Assembly (NCBI GenBank): GCA_015063245.1
Contig: SUSV01000008.1
Location: 1 to 64,000, forward strand
From: Thermoplasmata archaeon
GTDB taxonomy: Archaea; Thermoplasmatota; Thermoplasmata; Methanomassiliicoccales; Methanomethylophilaceae
DNA: 64,000 nucleotides
Direction: 5' to 3'
Position 1 is the first letter of the stretch. The number at the start of each line of letters is the position of its first letter. Below are positions 54,613-63,669 of the stretch, in pieces. Position numbers and translations under genes: made by a program. The notes below the pieces were generated by a model, which saw nothing but the letters and a program-made list of their open reading frames with translations, searched no databases and had not been told where the DNA came from.

Positions 54613-56754
54613 TTGACCCTCACCATAGCACTCGCCGGAAACCCCAACTGCGGGAAGACCACGCTGTTCAACGCCCTCACAGGATCGTCGCAGCGTGTGG
54701 GCAACTGGCCCGGAGTGACCATCGACAAGAAGGTCGGAAGGATCAGGGGATGCGACGCCGAGCTGGTGGACCTTCCGGGGATTTATTCATTATCACCTTA
54801 TTCCCCTGAGGAGATCGTATCCAGGAACTACATAGTCAACGAGAAGCCGGATGCGATCATCAACATCGTCGACGCCACTAACCTGGAGAGGAACCTGTAC
54901 CTCTCATTGCAGATCATCGACATGGGCATACCGATGGTAATCGCCATGAACATGATGGACGAGGTCGAGAAGGCGGGCGACCATATCGATTCGGATCTCA
55001 TAGCGAAATCCTTCGGTATATCTGTCATACCGATCTCCGCTGCGAAGAAGGAGAACATCGACAAGCTGGTCGGAGCGATCATGGATGCCGCCACCTCGAG
55101 GAAGGTGCCGCCCCATGTCATCTATGACGATACCATAGAGAGCACGGCGCAGGAGGCCGAGAACGCCCTGAAGGGTAAGGTGCCCGAGGAGAACATAAGG
55201 TTCTACGCATTCAAGCTGATCGACGACGACCCGCTGGTGAACGAGTCTGTGCCAGGTGCAAGGGAATCCATCATGGGTTCCATAAGGAGGATGGAGGAGG
55301 AGTATGACGATTCCGCCGATTCCATCATCGCCGACAGCAGGTACAGGAAGATCACTGAGGTTGTTGATGCCGCTGTAAAGAGGGCGCCCCGCGATGAGCG
55401 CGGATCCCTCTCCGACCGTGTCGATAGGATCGTCACCCACAGGATAATCGGTATCCCGATATTCATAGTTGTAATCGCGATGGTCTACTTCCTCGCTCTC
55501 TACGACGGGGAATCGTTCACATCGCCCGGGGCATGGGCTACAGGCTGTTTCAACGACTGGTTCGCCGAGATGAGCGCTGACCTGTCAGAATGGTGTGACG
55601 AGAACGACGTATCTGAGATAACGTCGGGCATACTCATCGACGGTATAATGGCGGGAGTAGGAGCGGTCCTCGGATTCCTCCCGCAGATCGCCATAATGTT
55701 CACACTCCTGATCATCCTCGAGGAAGTAGGATACATGGCCCGTGTCGCTTTCGTCATGGACCGTATCTTCAGATACTTCAACCTCTCCGGAAAGTCGTTC
55801 ATCCCTCTCCTCGTGGGAACGGGATGCGGAGTGCCAGGAGTCATGTCCGCACGCACGATCGAGAGCGAATCCGACCGCCGTATCACGGCGATGACGGTCA
55901 CGTTCATGCCCTGCAGCGCCAAGCTGCCGATCATCTCGGCGATAGCCGGAGCCCTTGCAGGGAACATGTGGGTCGCAGTCTACGCATACTTCATGGGAAT
56001 AGTCCTCGTCATCTTCTCGGGAATCATCCTGAAGAAGTTCAAGAGGCTCGCAGGGAATCCCGCTCCGTTCATCATGGAGCTCCCGCCCTACCACATCCCC
56101 AAGCTCTACGGAGTGCTCAAGGGAATCTTCGACAGGTGCTGGGCATTCGTCAAGAAGGCCTTCACCGTTGTCCTTCTGGCATCCGTGATCATCTGGTTCC
56201 TCTGCCACTTCGACTTCGCACTGAACTATCTCGATCCCGAGACAGAGATGGAGGATTCTATCCTCGCGACGCTCGGAGGATACATCGCATACATCTTCAT
56301 CCCGCTGGGATGGGAGAACCACTGGGAGCTCGCCGCATCCACCATCACCGGACTGATGGCGAAGGAGAACATCGTAGCAACCCTGGGCGTGGTCCTCGTC
56401 GGGGATTCGGAGGCTACCATTTCATCTGTCTCCGATGCTTTGGCGGTAATGCTGGGCAACGAGGCCGCCATACTGTCGTTCTTCAGCTTCAACATATTCT
56501 GTGCGCCTTGCGTTGCGGCGATCGGGGCGATCCACAGGGAGCTCGACACATGGGGCGCGACCGGGCTCGCGGTGCTCTACCAGTGCACGGTGTCCTACTG
56601 CATCGCCATAATCGTCTATGCGGTGTACGGAACGATAATAGGTGTGGACATCGATTGGTACACATACGCCCTGGCAGCCGTGGACGTGGTCATCCTCGCC
56701 TACCTGCTGGTGGCCAAGGACCCGTTCAGACAGAAGAGGGAGGCAAAGGCATGA
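54613..56754 (+). CDS. feoB: Ferrous iron transporter FeoB
   Basis: ALAGNPNCGKTTLFNALTGSSQRVGNWPGVTIDKK; DLPGIYSLSPYSPEE; NMMDEVEKAG; multi-TM GTCFGVP-type gate RTIESESDRRITAMTVTFMPCSAKLPI. Confidence 0.97.
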   Translation: MTLTIALAGNPNCGKTTLFNALTGSSQRVGNWPGVTIDKKVGRIRGCDAELVDLPGIYSLSPYSPEEIVSRNYIVNEKPDAIINIVDATNLERNLYLSLQIIDMGIPMVIAMNMMDEVEKAGDHIDSDLIAKSFGISVIPISAAKKENIDKLVGAIMDAATSRKVPPHVIYDDTIESTAQEAENALKGKVPEENIRFYAFKLIDDDPLVNESVPGARESIMGSIRRMEEEYDDSADSIIADSRYRKITEVVDAAVKRAPRDERGSLSDRVDRIVTHRIIGIPIFIVVIAMVYFLALYDGESFTSPGAWATGCFNDWFAEMSADLSEWCDENDVSEITSGILIDGIMAGVGAVLGFLPQIAIMFTLLIILEEVGYMARVAFVMDRIFRYFNLSGKSFIPLLVGTGCGVPGVMSARTIESESDRRITAMTVTFMPCSAKLPIISAIAGALAGNMWVAVYAYFMGIVLVIFSGIILKKFKRLAGNPAPFIMELPPYHIPKLYGVLKGIFDRCWAFVKKAFTVVLLASVIIWFLCHFDFALNYLDPETEMEDSILATLGGYIAYIFIPLGWENHWELAASTITGLMAKENIVATLGVVLVGDSEATISSVSDALAVMLGNEAAILSFFSFNIFCAPCVAAIGAIHRELDTWGATGLAVLYQCTVSYCIAIIVYAVYGTIIGVDIDWYTYALAAVDVVILAYLLVAKDPFRQKREAKA

Positions 56755-56933
56755 ATGCATACGAGCTGCTGATAATCGCGATAATCCTGATCCTCGTGGT
56801 CAATGCCGTCATCTTCCTCATCAGGGGCAGGCGCAAAGGAAAGAACGGATGCGGATGCGACCGCTCCTGCAGCCATTGCGAGGGATGTTCCCAGCCCAAC
56901 GTTATCATCGATGAGGGCGACGGGAAGGAATGA
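56751..56933 (+). CDS. FeoB-associated Cys-rich single-TM protein
   Basis: MNAYELLIIAIILILVVNAVIFLIRGRRKGKNGCGCDRSCSHCEGCSQPNVIIDEGDGKE; overlaps the feoB stop. Confidence 0.75.
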   Translation: MNAYELLIIAIILILVVNAVIFLIRGRRKGKNGCGCDRSCSHCEGCSQPNVIIDEGDGKE

Positions 56934-57078
56934 GGTTCTCGAGCACTGATTCCGTCTCATGATATGGGCGCTTAGATAAGCTGTTTCCATCCTAACAGAT
57001 GCTTTTTGTAGAACCATCGGATAGATCACTTACTTTTAGGCAGCAGCATGTTAACGCGACCCTTTATTCCTCCAAATA

Positions 57079-57175
57079 TGTATTATAATACATTTTTTTG
57101 ACCTATTTTTTCGTGAATTCTGTATTACAATACAACAATTGTCTGTTTTTTCTTCAAAATCTGCATTATAATGCA
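57079..57175. repeat. Three spaced 14-bp palindromes (TGYATTAYAATRCA)
   Basis: TGTATTATAATACA (57079), TGTATTACAATACA (57121), TGCATTATAATGCA (57162); spacings 42 and 41 bp. Confidence 0.85.
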
Positions 57176-57262
57176 ATTTTTGTTTCTGTTGAATCGTAGA
57201 GTTGCGATTGTTATCATAACCTAATCATAGTTTTAGCCGTGTCTAAAATATTATATATCGTT

Positions 57263-57278
57263 TTTAGGTTATCCTAAT
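57263..57278. promoter_or_regulatory. DtxR/IdeR-like box upstream of feo operon 2
   Basis: TATA-like ATTATATATCG then TTTAGGTTATCCTAAT. Confidence 0.7.
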
Positions 57279-57456
57279 TTAGAGTCTGATAATTCTGCGT
57301 CCCCCCGGCACCTTCTCGGTGGCAGAAATCGACGGCGAGAACGGTTCCTCCGTTCACCGCCGATACAGAACGGATTCACAACCTGGCACTAGGGAGGGAT
57401 GTATCTGCTCGATACCTGCGGAGAGCTCCGAACCTATGTTTCAGAGAGATGATAGA

Positions 57457-57678
57457 ATGAGCACATTGAAGGAAGCCGCCGTGGGTTCCACAGTCAAAGT
57501 GAAGAAACTCAACGGCGAAGGAGCTTCGAAGAGGCACATCATGGACATGGGCATCACCAAAGGGGTCGAGATCTATGTCCGCAAGGTCGCACCGCTCGGG
57601 GACCCTATCGAGGTCACCGTCCGCGGTTACGAGCTGAGCCTCAGGAAGGAGTATGCGGAGATGATAGAGGTCGAATGA
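57457..57678 (+). CDS. feoA: FeoA-domain protein, second operon
   Basis: MSTLKEAAVGSTVKVKKLNGEGASKRHIMDMGITKGVEIYVRKVAPLGDPIEVTVRGYELSLRKEYAEMIEVE. Confidence 0.92.
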   Translation: MSTLKEAAVGSTVKVKKLNGEGASKRHIMDMGITKGVEIYVRKVAPLGDPIEVTVRGYELSLRKEYAEMIEVE

Positions 57679-59861
57679 CCTCCAGCTCCCAGGAGAGGAT
57701 GACTATGAGTTTTACAATCGCATTGGCCGGTAATCCTAACTGCGGTAAGACCACCCTGTTCAACGCTCTGACGGGTGCGTCGCAGCGTGTTGGTAACTGG
57801 CCCGGAGTGACCATCGACAAGAAGGTCGGAAAGATCAAGGGCACCGACTCTGAGCTGGTGGATCTTCCCGGAATCTATTCTTTGTCCCCCTATTCGCCGG
57901 AGGAGGTAGTTTCCAGGAACTTCATCGTCGAGGAGAGGCCCGATGCAATAATCAACATTGTGGATGCAACGAACCTGGAGAGGAACCTGTTCCTGACGAT
58001 GCAGCTGATCGACATGGGCAGACCCATGGTCGTCGCACTCAACATGATGGATCAGATCGAGGCCGCAGGCGACGAGATCGATATCGACGGTCTGTCCAAG
58101 GCATTGGGCGTTCCGGTCGTGCCGATATCCGCTTCCAAGAAGAGGAACATCGACGAGCTGGTCAGCACCATACAGTCCGTCGCCGAAAACAAGACAGCCC
58201 CTGCGGTCAGCAAGTACGATGACTCTATCGAGATCGTCGTCGAGGCCGCAATGAAGGAGCTGAGCGGCAAGGTCCCCGAGGACAGCTTGAGATTCTACGC
58301 TTTCAAGCTCATCGAAGGCGATTCCCTGATAGACGAGGTAGCTCCCGGATCGAGGGAAGCTATCTCATCATGGATCAAGGACATGGAGGAGACCTTCGAC
58401 GATTCCGCCGATTCCATCATCGCTGACAGCAGGTATGAGAGGATCGGACAGGCTGTATCTGGCGTGTGCAAGAGGGCTCCGAGGAGCGATAAGGGAACGA
58501 GGTCCGACCGCATCGACAGGATCGTAACCAACAGGTGGCTCGGACTCCCGATATTCGCAGTCATCATCGCAGCCGTCTACTTCATCGCAATGTACGACGG
58601 AAAGCTCGGTACTTCGCCCGGAGCATGGGCGACCGGATGGCTCAACGATTACATCGGCGACGAGCTCATTCCCATGGTAGAGGAATGGTGCGTCGACGCA
58701 GGTGTCAGCGACATCCTCACAGGCCTCCTGTGCGACGGTATCCTGAACGGAGTCGGAGCGGTCATAGGTTTCCTGCCTCAGATGATCGTGTTGTTCATCT
58801 GTCTGGTCATTCTCGAGGAGATCGGATACATGGCCCGTGTCGCATTCGTCATGGACCGTATCTTCAGATACTTCAACCTCTCCGGAAAGTCATTCATCCC
58901 CCTTCTCGTGGGAACCGGATGCGGAATCCCCGGAGTCATGGCCTGCCGTACCATCGAGAGCGAAGCAGACCGTCGTATCACCGCCATGACAGTCACATTC
59001 ATGCCCTGCGGAGCAAAGCTCCCCGTCATCGCAGCCATCACCGCCGCACTGGCCGGTGCATGGTGGGTCGGAGTGTGCGCATACTTCGGAGGAATCATAC
59101 TCGTCATCACATCGGGAATCATCCTGAAGAAGTTCAAGCACCTCGCAGGAAAGCCGGCACCCTTCATCATGGAGCTGCCCCCGTACCACGTGCCCGGGCT
59201 ATTCACTAGCATCAAGTCGGTGTTCGACAGATCCTGGGCATTCGTCAAGAAGGCCGGAACGATCATCCTCCTAACGATGATCCTCATCTGGTTCCTCTCG
59301 CACTTCACGCTGTCGTTCGACTACATCGATCCCGATGAGGATATGGGAGACTCCATCCTCGCCGCGATCGGCGGAGTCATCGCATACATCTTCATGCCTC
59401 TCGGATGGGGAGACAGCTGGGAGCTCGCATCTGCATCGATCACAGGTCTCATCGCAAAGGAGGACCTCATTGGAACCCTCGCCATCGTCCTCGGAGGCAA
59501 CCCCGACCTGGACGAGGATGCTGTCGGAGAGCTGCTCGCGCTGATCCTCCAGGACAGCGCCATCGTGTCGTTCTTCACGTTCAACATGTACTGTGCACCC
59601 TGCTTCGCAGCAATCGGAGCCATCCACAGGGAGCTGGGCACATGGAAGCATACCGCGATCGCGGTCGCATACCAGTGCCTCCTTGCATACTTCGTGTCCA
59701 TCATCGTGTATGTGGTGTACGGAACGATCATCGGAGATACGATAGATTGGTACTCGTATGTGCTCGCAGCCATCGATGCAGTCATCCTGATCTACCTGCT
59801 GGTCGCCAAGGATCCGTTCAGGCAGCTGGGCAAGGCAGATCCGGAGGGAGCAGAGGAATGA
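57675..59861 (+). CDS. feoB: Ferrous iron transporter FeoB, second copy
   Basis: ALAGNPNCGKTTLFNALTGASQRVGNWPGVTIDKK; strongly similar to 54613-56754. Confidence 0.97.
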   Translation: MTSSSQERMTMSFTIALAGNPNCGKTTLFNALTGASQRVGNWPGVTIDKKVGKIKGTDSELVDLPGIYSLSPYSPEEVVSRNFIVEERPDAIINIVDATNLERNLFLTMQLIDMGRPMVVALNMMDQIEAAGDEIDIDGLSKALGVPVVPISASKKRNIDELVSTIQSVAENKTAPAVSKYDDSIEIVVEAAMKELSGKVPEDSLRFYAFKLIEGDSLIDEVAPGSREAISSWIKDMEETFDDSADSIIADSRYERIGQAVSGVCKRAPRSDKGTRSDRIDRIVTNRWLGLPIFAVIIAAVYFIAMYDGKLGTSPGAWATGWLNDYIGDELIPMVEEWCVDAGVSDILTGLLCDGILNGVGAVIGFLPQMIVLFICLVILEEIGYMARVAFVMDRIFRYFNLSGKSFIPLLVGTGCGIPGVMACRTIESEADRRITAMTVTFMPCGAKLPVIAAITAALAGAWWVGVCAYFGGIILVITSGIILKKFKHLAGKPAPFIMELPPYHVPGLFTSIKSVFDRSWAFVKKAGTIILLTMILIWFLSHFTLSFDYIDPDEDMGDSILAAIGGVIAYIFMPLGWGDSWELASASITGLIAKEDLIGTLAIVLGGNPDLDEDAVGELLALILQDSAIVSFFTFNMYCAPCFAAIGAIHRELGTWKHTAIAVAYQCLLAYFVSIIVYVVYGTIIGDTIDWYSYVLAAIDAVILIYLLVAKDPFRQLGKADPEGAEE

Positions 59862-60046
59862 GCGCCGGCGATCTGGCCGTAGGCGGCATAATCCTCCTTT
59901 GGGTGGCCGGCGCGGTCTACATCCTCCTTCGCAACAAGCGCAAGGGCAGGAGCAGCTGCGGCTGCAACTGCCCCGGGTGTGCAAAGGGGAATGCGCCCAA
60001 TGTGACCATCGAGGAAGAGTGCACCTGCGGATGCAGGAAGGACTGA
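59858..60046 (+). CDS. FeoB-associated Cys-rich single-TM protein, second copy
   Basis: [62 protein letters not shown]. Confidence 0.75.
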   Translation: MSAGDLAVGGIILLWVAGAVYILLRNKRKGRSSCGCNCPGCAKGNAPNVTIEEECTCGCRKD

Positions 60047-60057
60047 AACCATAAAAC

Positions 60058-60071
60058 GGGGGGCATCCCCC
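60058..60071. terminator. Hairpin terminator after feo operon 2
   Basis: GGGGGGCATCCCCCACTTTTCTTTCTTT. Confidence 0.55.
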
Positions 60072-60152
60072 ACTTTTCTTTCTTTAATTGTTCTTATTAG
60101 AACGGCGTCTGTTCAGACATCATTAAATATGCACAGACAGAAACATCATCTC

Positions 60153-60290
60153 ATGAAATACAGGTGCCCTGTCTGCGGTTACATCTACGACGAAGAGAAG
60201 ATGGGCGTCAAGTTCGAGGATCTCCCCGATGATTGGGAGTGCCCGATCTGCGGCGAGCCCAAGTCCGAGTTCAAGCCCATCGAGGATTGA
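60153..60290 (+). CDS. Rubredoxin (45 aa)
   Basis: Manual translation [45 protein letters not shown] (two CxxCG motifs). Confidence 0.95.
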   Translation: MKYRCPVCGYIYDEEKMGVKFEDLPDDWECPICGEPKSEFKPIED

Positions 60291-61268
60291 TCAGAGACCG
60301 TCGATCTTGATGAATTGGGTGTTCTGCTTCCTGCGGAGGTCGGTCATGAACTCAAAGGCCAGCTGATTCCCCAGCTGAGCGGAACGCCCGAACCTTTTCA
60401 ACGCTTCTTCCATGTTCTGATCAGTTCCAAGTCCTTCGTAGAGCATCCTCGCGGTCATGAACAGCGCATCGGCATCGTCCAGCGCCGCTACCTCATCATA
60501 GAGTTCGTAGGCACGCTTGACGTTCCTCTCGCTCCCCCTTCCCTCGTAGTACATCGTGGCGAGGTTGAACTTGGCAGGAGCGAATCCCTTGTCGGCGGCC
60601 ATGGTGTACCATTGCATGGCGACCCTGTCCCCGCCCTCGATAAGTTTCTCCTCAGCGGCCTTCGCCATCCTGAACTGGGCCTCGGGGATGCCGGCGACAG
60701 CAGCCTTGCGGAACCAGTCTATCCCTCCCTTGATGTCCTTCTCGGTGCCGACGCCCTCCGTCTTCATGTATCCTATCATGAACATTGATTGGGGCTCTCC
60801 GGCATCCGCTGCCTTCTGATAGTAATGATTGGCCTTGACGGGATCCGCCTCCGTCCCGTATCCATAGAGGTATATCGCGGCGATCTCAGGGTATGCGAGC
60901 TCTATCCCGCCTTCGGCCGCCTTCTCGAACCAGAACCTGCACTGCTCCTTGTCCTCGGGGTAGCCGTAGGAGCCTGTGTACATCGACCCCAACCTGAACA
61001 TCGCAGGGGTGTTGCCCATCTCAGCAGATTTCCTGTATAATTCAACCGCACCGGGGATGTCCGTCTCCGTACCCATGCCGTTGATCTTCATCTCGGCCAG
61101 TCCGAAGAATCCCTCCGGCGAGCCGAGCTCGGATGCGTGTGTGAAAAGAGCAACCGCCCTCTTGGGATCGGTCTGATAGCATTCTACTGCCTGCATGCAG
61201 AGCTCAGCGGGATCTTCCATGCCTCCCGCATCTCGGTGAGAGATTAAAAGTGTTGGAGTGATATGCAT
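60291..61268 (-). CDS. Sel1-repeat protein
   Basis: GAVELYRKSAEMGNTPAMFRLGSMYTGSYGYPEDKEQCRFWFEKAAEGGIELAYPEIAAIYLYGYG. Confidence 0.92.
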   Translation of the reverse strand: MHITPTLLISHRDAGGMEDPAELCMQAVECYQTDPKRAVALFTHASELGSPEGFFGLAEMKINGMGTETDIPGAVELYRKSAEMGNTPAMFRLGSMYTGSYGYPEDKEQCRFWFEKAAEGGIELAYPEIAAIYLYGYGTEADPVKANHYYQKAADAGEPQSMFMIGYMKTEGVGTEKDIKGGIDWFRKAAVAGIPEAQFRMAKAAEEKLIEGGDRVAMQWYTMAADKGFAPAKFNLATMYYEGRGSERNVKRAYELYDEVAALDDADALFMTARMLYEGLGTDQNMEEALKRFGRSAQLGNQLAFEFMTDLRRKQNTQFIKIDGL

Positions 61269-61272
61269 TCTT

Positions 61273-61470
61273 ATGATGAAAGGACCCTTGGTCTATGTCG
61301 CTATCGGCCTCGCCGTCATCCTGATGATCCTGTCCGCCGTCATGGTGCTCAACAGGGATTTCTTCCTTGACAATGCGGAGATCATCGCCGGAATCTCCGG
61401 AGTGCTGGCATTGGCCGTTGTGGCAGTGATTATTCTGATCATGATGCGCTATCGTGACAAACCTCAGTAA
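61273..61470 (+). CDS. Small two-TM membrane protein
   Basis: MMKGPLVYVAIGLAVILMILSAVMVLNRDFFLDNAEIIAGISGVLALAVVAVIILIMMRYRDKPQ. Confidence 0.55.
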   Translation: MMKGPLVYVAIGLAVILMILSAVMVLNRDFFLDNAEIIAGISGVLALAVVAVIILIMMRYRDKPQ

Positions 61471-61485
61471 ACCCCTGTTAAGACA

Positions 61486-61527
61486 GCGGAATCGGCCCTT
61501 TACGATTTTCGTAGGGCTTGATTCCGC
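61486..61527. terminator. Long hairpin containing TACGA-TTT-TCGTA
   Basis: GCGGAATC-G-GCCC-TT-TACGA-TTT-TCGTA-GGGC-TT-GATTCCGC. Confidence 0.6.
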
Positions 61528-61561
61528 CACTCAAAAGTTAAGCTTCAACCTTTTAATTCGC

Positions 61562-61574
61562 TACGATTTTCGTA
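61562..61574. promoter_or_regulatory. Second TACGATTTTCGTA copy upstream of the Hsp70-VWA gene
   Basis: Identical 13-mer to 61501-61513, followed by TATA-like TTATATTATATA. Confidence 0.5.
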
Positions 61575-61628
61575 ATCGTCCTCCTTTATATTATATACGG
61601 TGAAAAACATGGGGAGAACGATGGGATT

Positions 61629-63659
61629 ATGAAGGTTGGAATTGACCTCGGAACAACATACTCTGCAGTAGCAAGGTACGACAAGCAATCGAACAAACCG
61701 ATCATGCTGAGCAACTCGTTCGGCAAGGAGATAACGCCGTCAGTCATCTGTTTCCTGGATGACGGCGACATCCTGGTCGGAGAAGACGCAAAAGACATGC
61801 AGTCCAACGGAACCGGAGTGAATGCTGCCGCTTTCAAGCGCAACATGGGAGACGGTTCCACCGTTGTAAGCTTCAACGGTAAGGATTACACCGCAGAGGA
61901 CCTCTCCGCGATGCTGCTCAAGCACCTCATCTCAGATGCCGAGGCAGCCTGCGGCGAGAAGATCGACGAAGCGGTCATCACCGTACCTGCATACTTCGAG
62001 GATGCACAGAGGATCGCCACCAAGCGCGCAGGAGAGTCCTGCGGAATCAAGGTCCCCAAGATCATCAACGAGCCCACAGCGGCCGCCATCTCATACGGAT
62101 ACAAGCACTCCGCCGACAAGACCCTGCTGGTCTACGATCTCGGAGGAGGAACCTTCGATGTCACCATCGTAAGAATCACCAAAGGAAACATCGAGGTCAT
62201 CGGAACCCACGGAAACCACATCCTGGGAGGAAAGGACTGGGATGCAGCCATCGTCAAGTACGTCTGCGACAAGTTCTACAACGAGTTCGACGTGGATCCC
62301 AGGGACGACCTGCCCACCAAGAACGAGCTCATCGTCGCCGCCGAGGGATACAAGAAGACGCTGTCCATCGCGGAGAGCGTCACCATCCCCGTGAACTACG
62401 AGGGATGCAGCGAGAAGTACACGCTCACAAGGGAGGAGTTCGAGTCCATGACCGAGCACCTCATGAATGCTACGAAGGACGTCATGGACGAGCTCATCAA
62501 GGACCTCGGAATGGAGTGGACCGACATCGATGAGATCCTTCTCGTCGGAGGATCCACCAGGATGCCCGGAGTCGCCAAGTTCCTCAGGGACTTCACAGGA
62601 CGCGAGGTCGTCACACACAGCGATACCGATCTGGCGGTCGCCAAGGGAGCAGCCATCACGGCAGAGCTCTACAGCAGCAGCGCCACCGGAATGAGGGCCG
62701 CCATGACCGTGACCGATGTCACGGCACACAGCCTCGGAGCGCTCTCCGTCAGCCAGGACGGAACGAAGTACGTCAACGAGATCATGATCAAGAAGAACTC
62801 CAAGGTCCCCAGCACGGAGAGGAGGAAGTTCTCCATCAAGCCCGGCAACATGACCGACAAGATCGAGGTCTACACCCTCCAGGGTGAGTCCAGGGTGCCC
62901 CTGGACTGCAATGTGCTCGCGAAGGTTGTCATCACCGGATTCTACAACGACGGAAAGGGTCTCATCGTCGACATCGAGTACAACTACGACGAGAACGGAA
63001 TCGTCAACATCAAGGCATTCCAGGGCGAGGACGCCCTGCAGGTCAAGTCAGAGCCCGTTCCCGAGGACATCAGATGGATGGGAGGAAACCCCCGCGACAG
63101 GCCCAACGAGGACAAGATCGCCAAGAACATCGCCATCTGCGTCGACCTCTCCAGGAGTATGCAGGGAGAGCCCATCGAGGCCGCCAAGGACTCGATCCGC
63201 AGGTTCGTGCACACCCTCGAGGATGAGAAGACCAAGTTCTCCCTCATCGGATTCGGAGACAAGGTCAAGGTCGTCACCGAGCTCACCGGGGACACAGGCG
63301 TCGTCATCAATTCAATCGAGGACCTCAAGGTCAACATGCTCGGAAGAGGAACCGACATGAGCCCGCTGGAGACAGCGAGGTCAGTTGTCTCATCCTCGCC
63401 CGGAGTCGGTATCATCGTCGTCCTTACGGACGGAATCTGGGGTAAGAGGGACAGGGCCGTCGACCAGGCAGCAAGGTGCAGGGACGGCGGTATCGCGATC
63501 ATCGCCATCGGGCTCGGAGAGGCCGACACATCGTTCCTCAGGCAGATCGCCACAGTCGACGACGGAGCATTGTTCACAACCATCGACAAGCTCGGCGACA
63601 CCTTCGGAACCATCGCAACGGCGATCACATCAGGTAACATGGGACTCGCAGTACGCTGA
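61629..63659 (+). CDS. Hsp70 (DnaK-like) ATPase fused to a C-terminal von Willebrand factor A domain
   Basis: VGIDLGTTYSAVARYD, VPAYFEDAQRIATKRAGE, VYDLGGGTFDVTIV, LLVGGSTRMPGVAKFL; C-terminal NIAICVDLSRSMQGEPIEAAKDSIRRFV ... GRGTDMSPLETA ... VVLTDGIWG (MIDAS-type). Confidence 0.93.
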   Translation: MKVGIDLGTTYSAVARYDKQSNKPIMLSNSFGKEITPSVICFLDDGDILVGEDAKDMQSNGTGVNAAAFKRNMGDGSTVVSFNGKDYTAEDLSAMLLKHLISDAEAACGEKIDEAVITVPAYFEDAQRIATKRAGESCGIKVPKIINEPTAAAISYGYKHSADKTLLVYDLGGGTFDVTIVRITKGNIEVIGTHGNHILGGKDWDAAIVKYVCDKFYNEFDVDPRDDLPTKNELIVAAEGYKKTLSIAESVTIPVNYEGCSEKYTLTREEFESMTEHLMNATKDVMDELIKDLGMEWTDIDEILLVGGSTRMPGVAKFLRDFTGREVVTHSDTDLAVAKGAAITAELYSSSATGMRAAMTVTDVTAHSLGALSVSQDGTKYVNEIMIKKNSKVPSTERRKFSIKPGNMTDKIEVYTLQGESRVPLDCNVLAKVVITGFYNDGKGLIVDIEYNYDENGIVNIKAFQGEDALQVKSEPVPEDIRWMGGNPRDRPNEDKIAKNIAICVDLSRSMQGEPIEAAKDSIRRFVHTLEDEKTKFSLIGFGDKVKVVTELTGDTGVVINSIEDLKVNMLGRGTDMSPLETARSVVSSSPGVGIIVVLTDGIWGKRDRAVDQAARCRDGGIAIIAIGLGEADTSFLRQIATVDDGALFTTIDKLGDTFGTIATAITSGNMGLAVR

Positions 63660-63669
63660 AGGAGAACAC

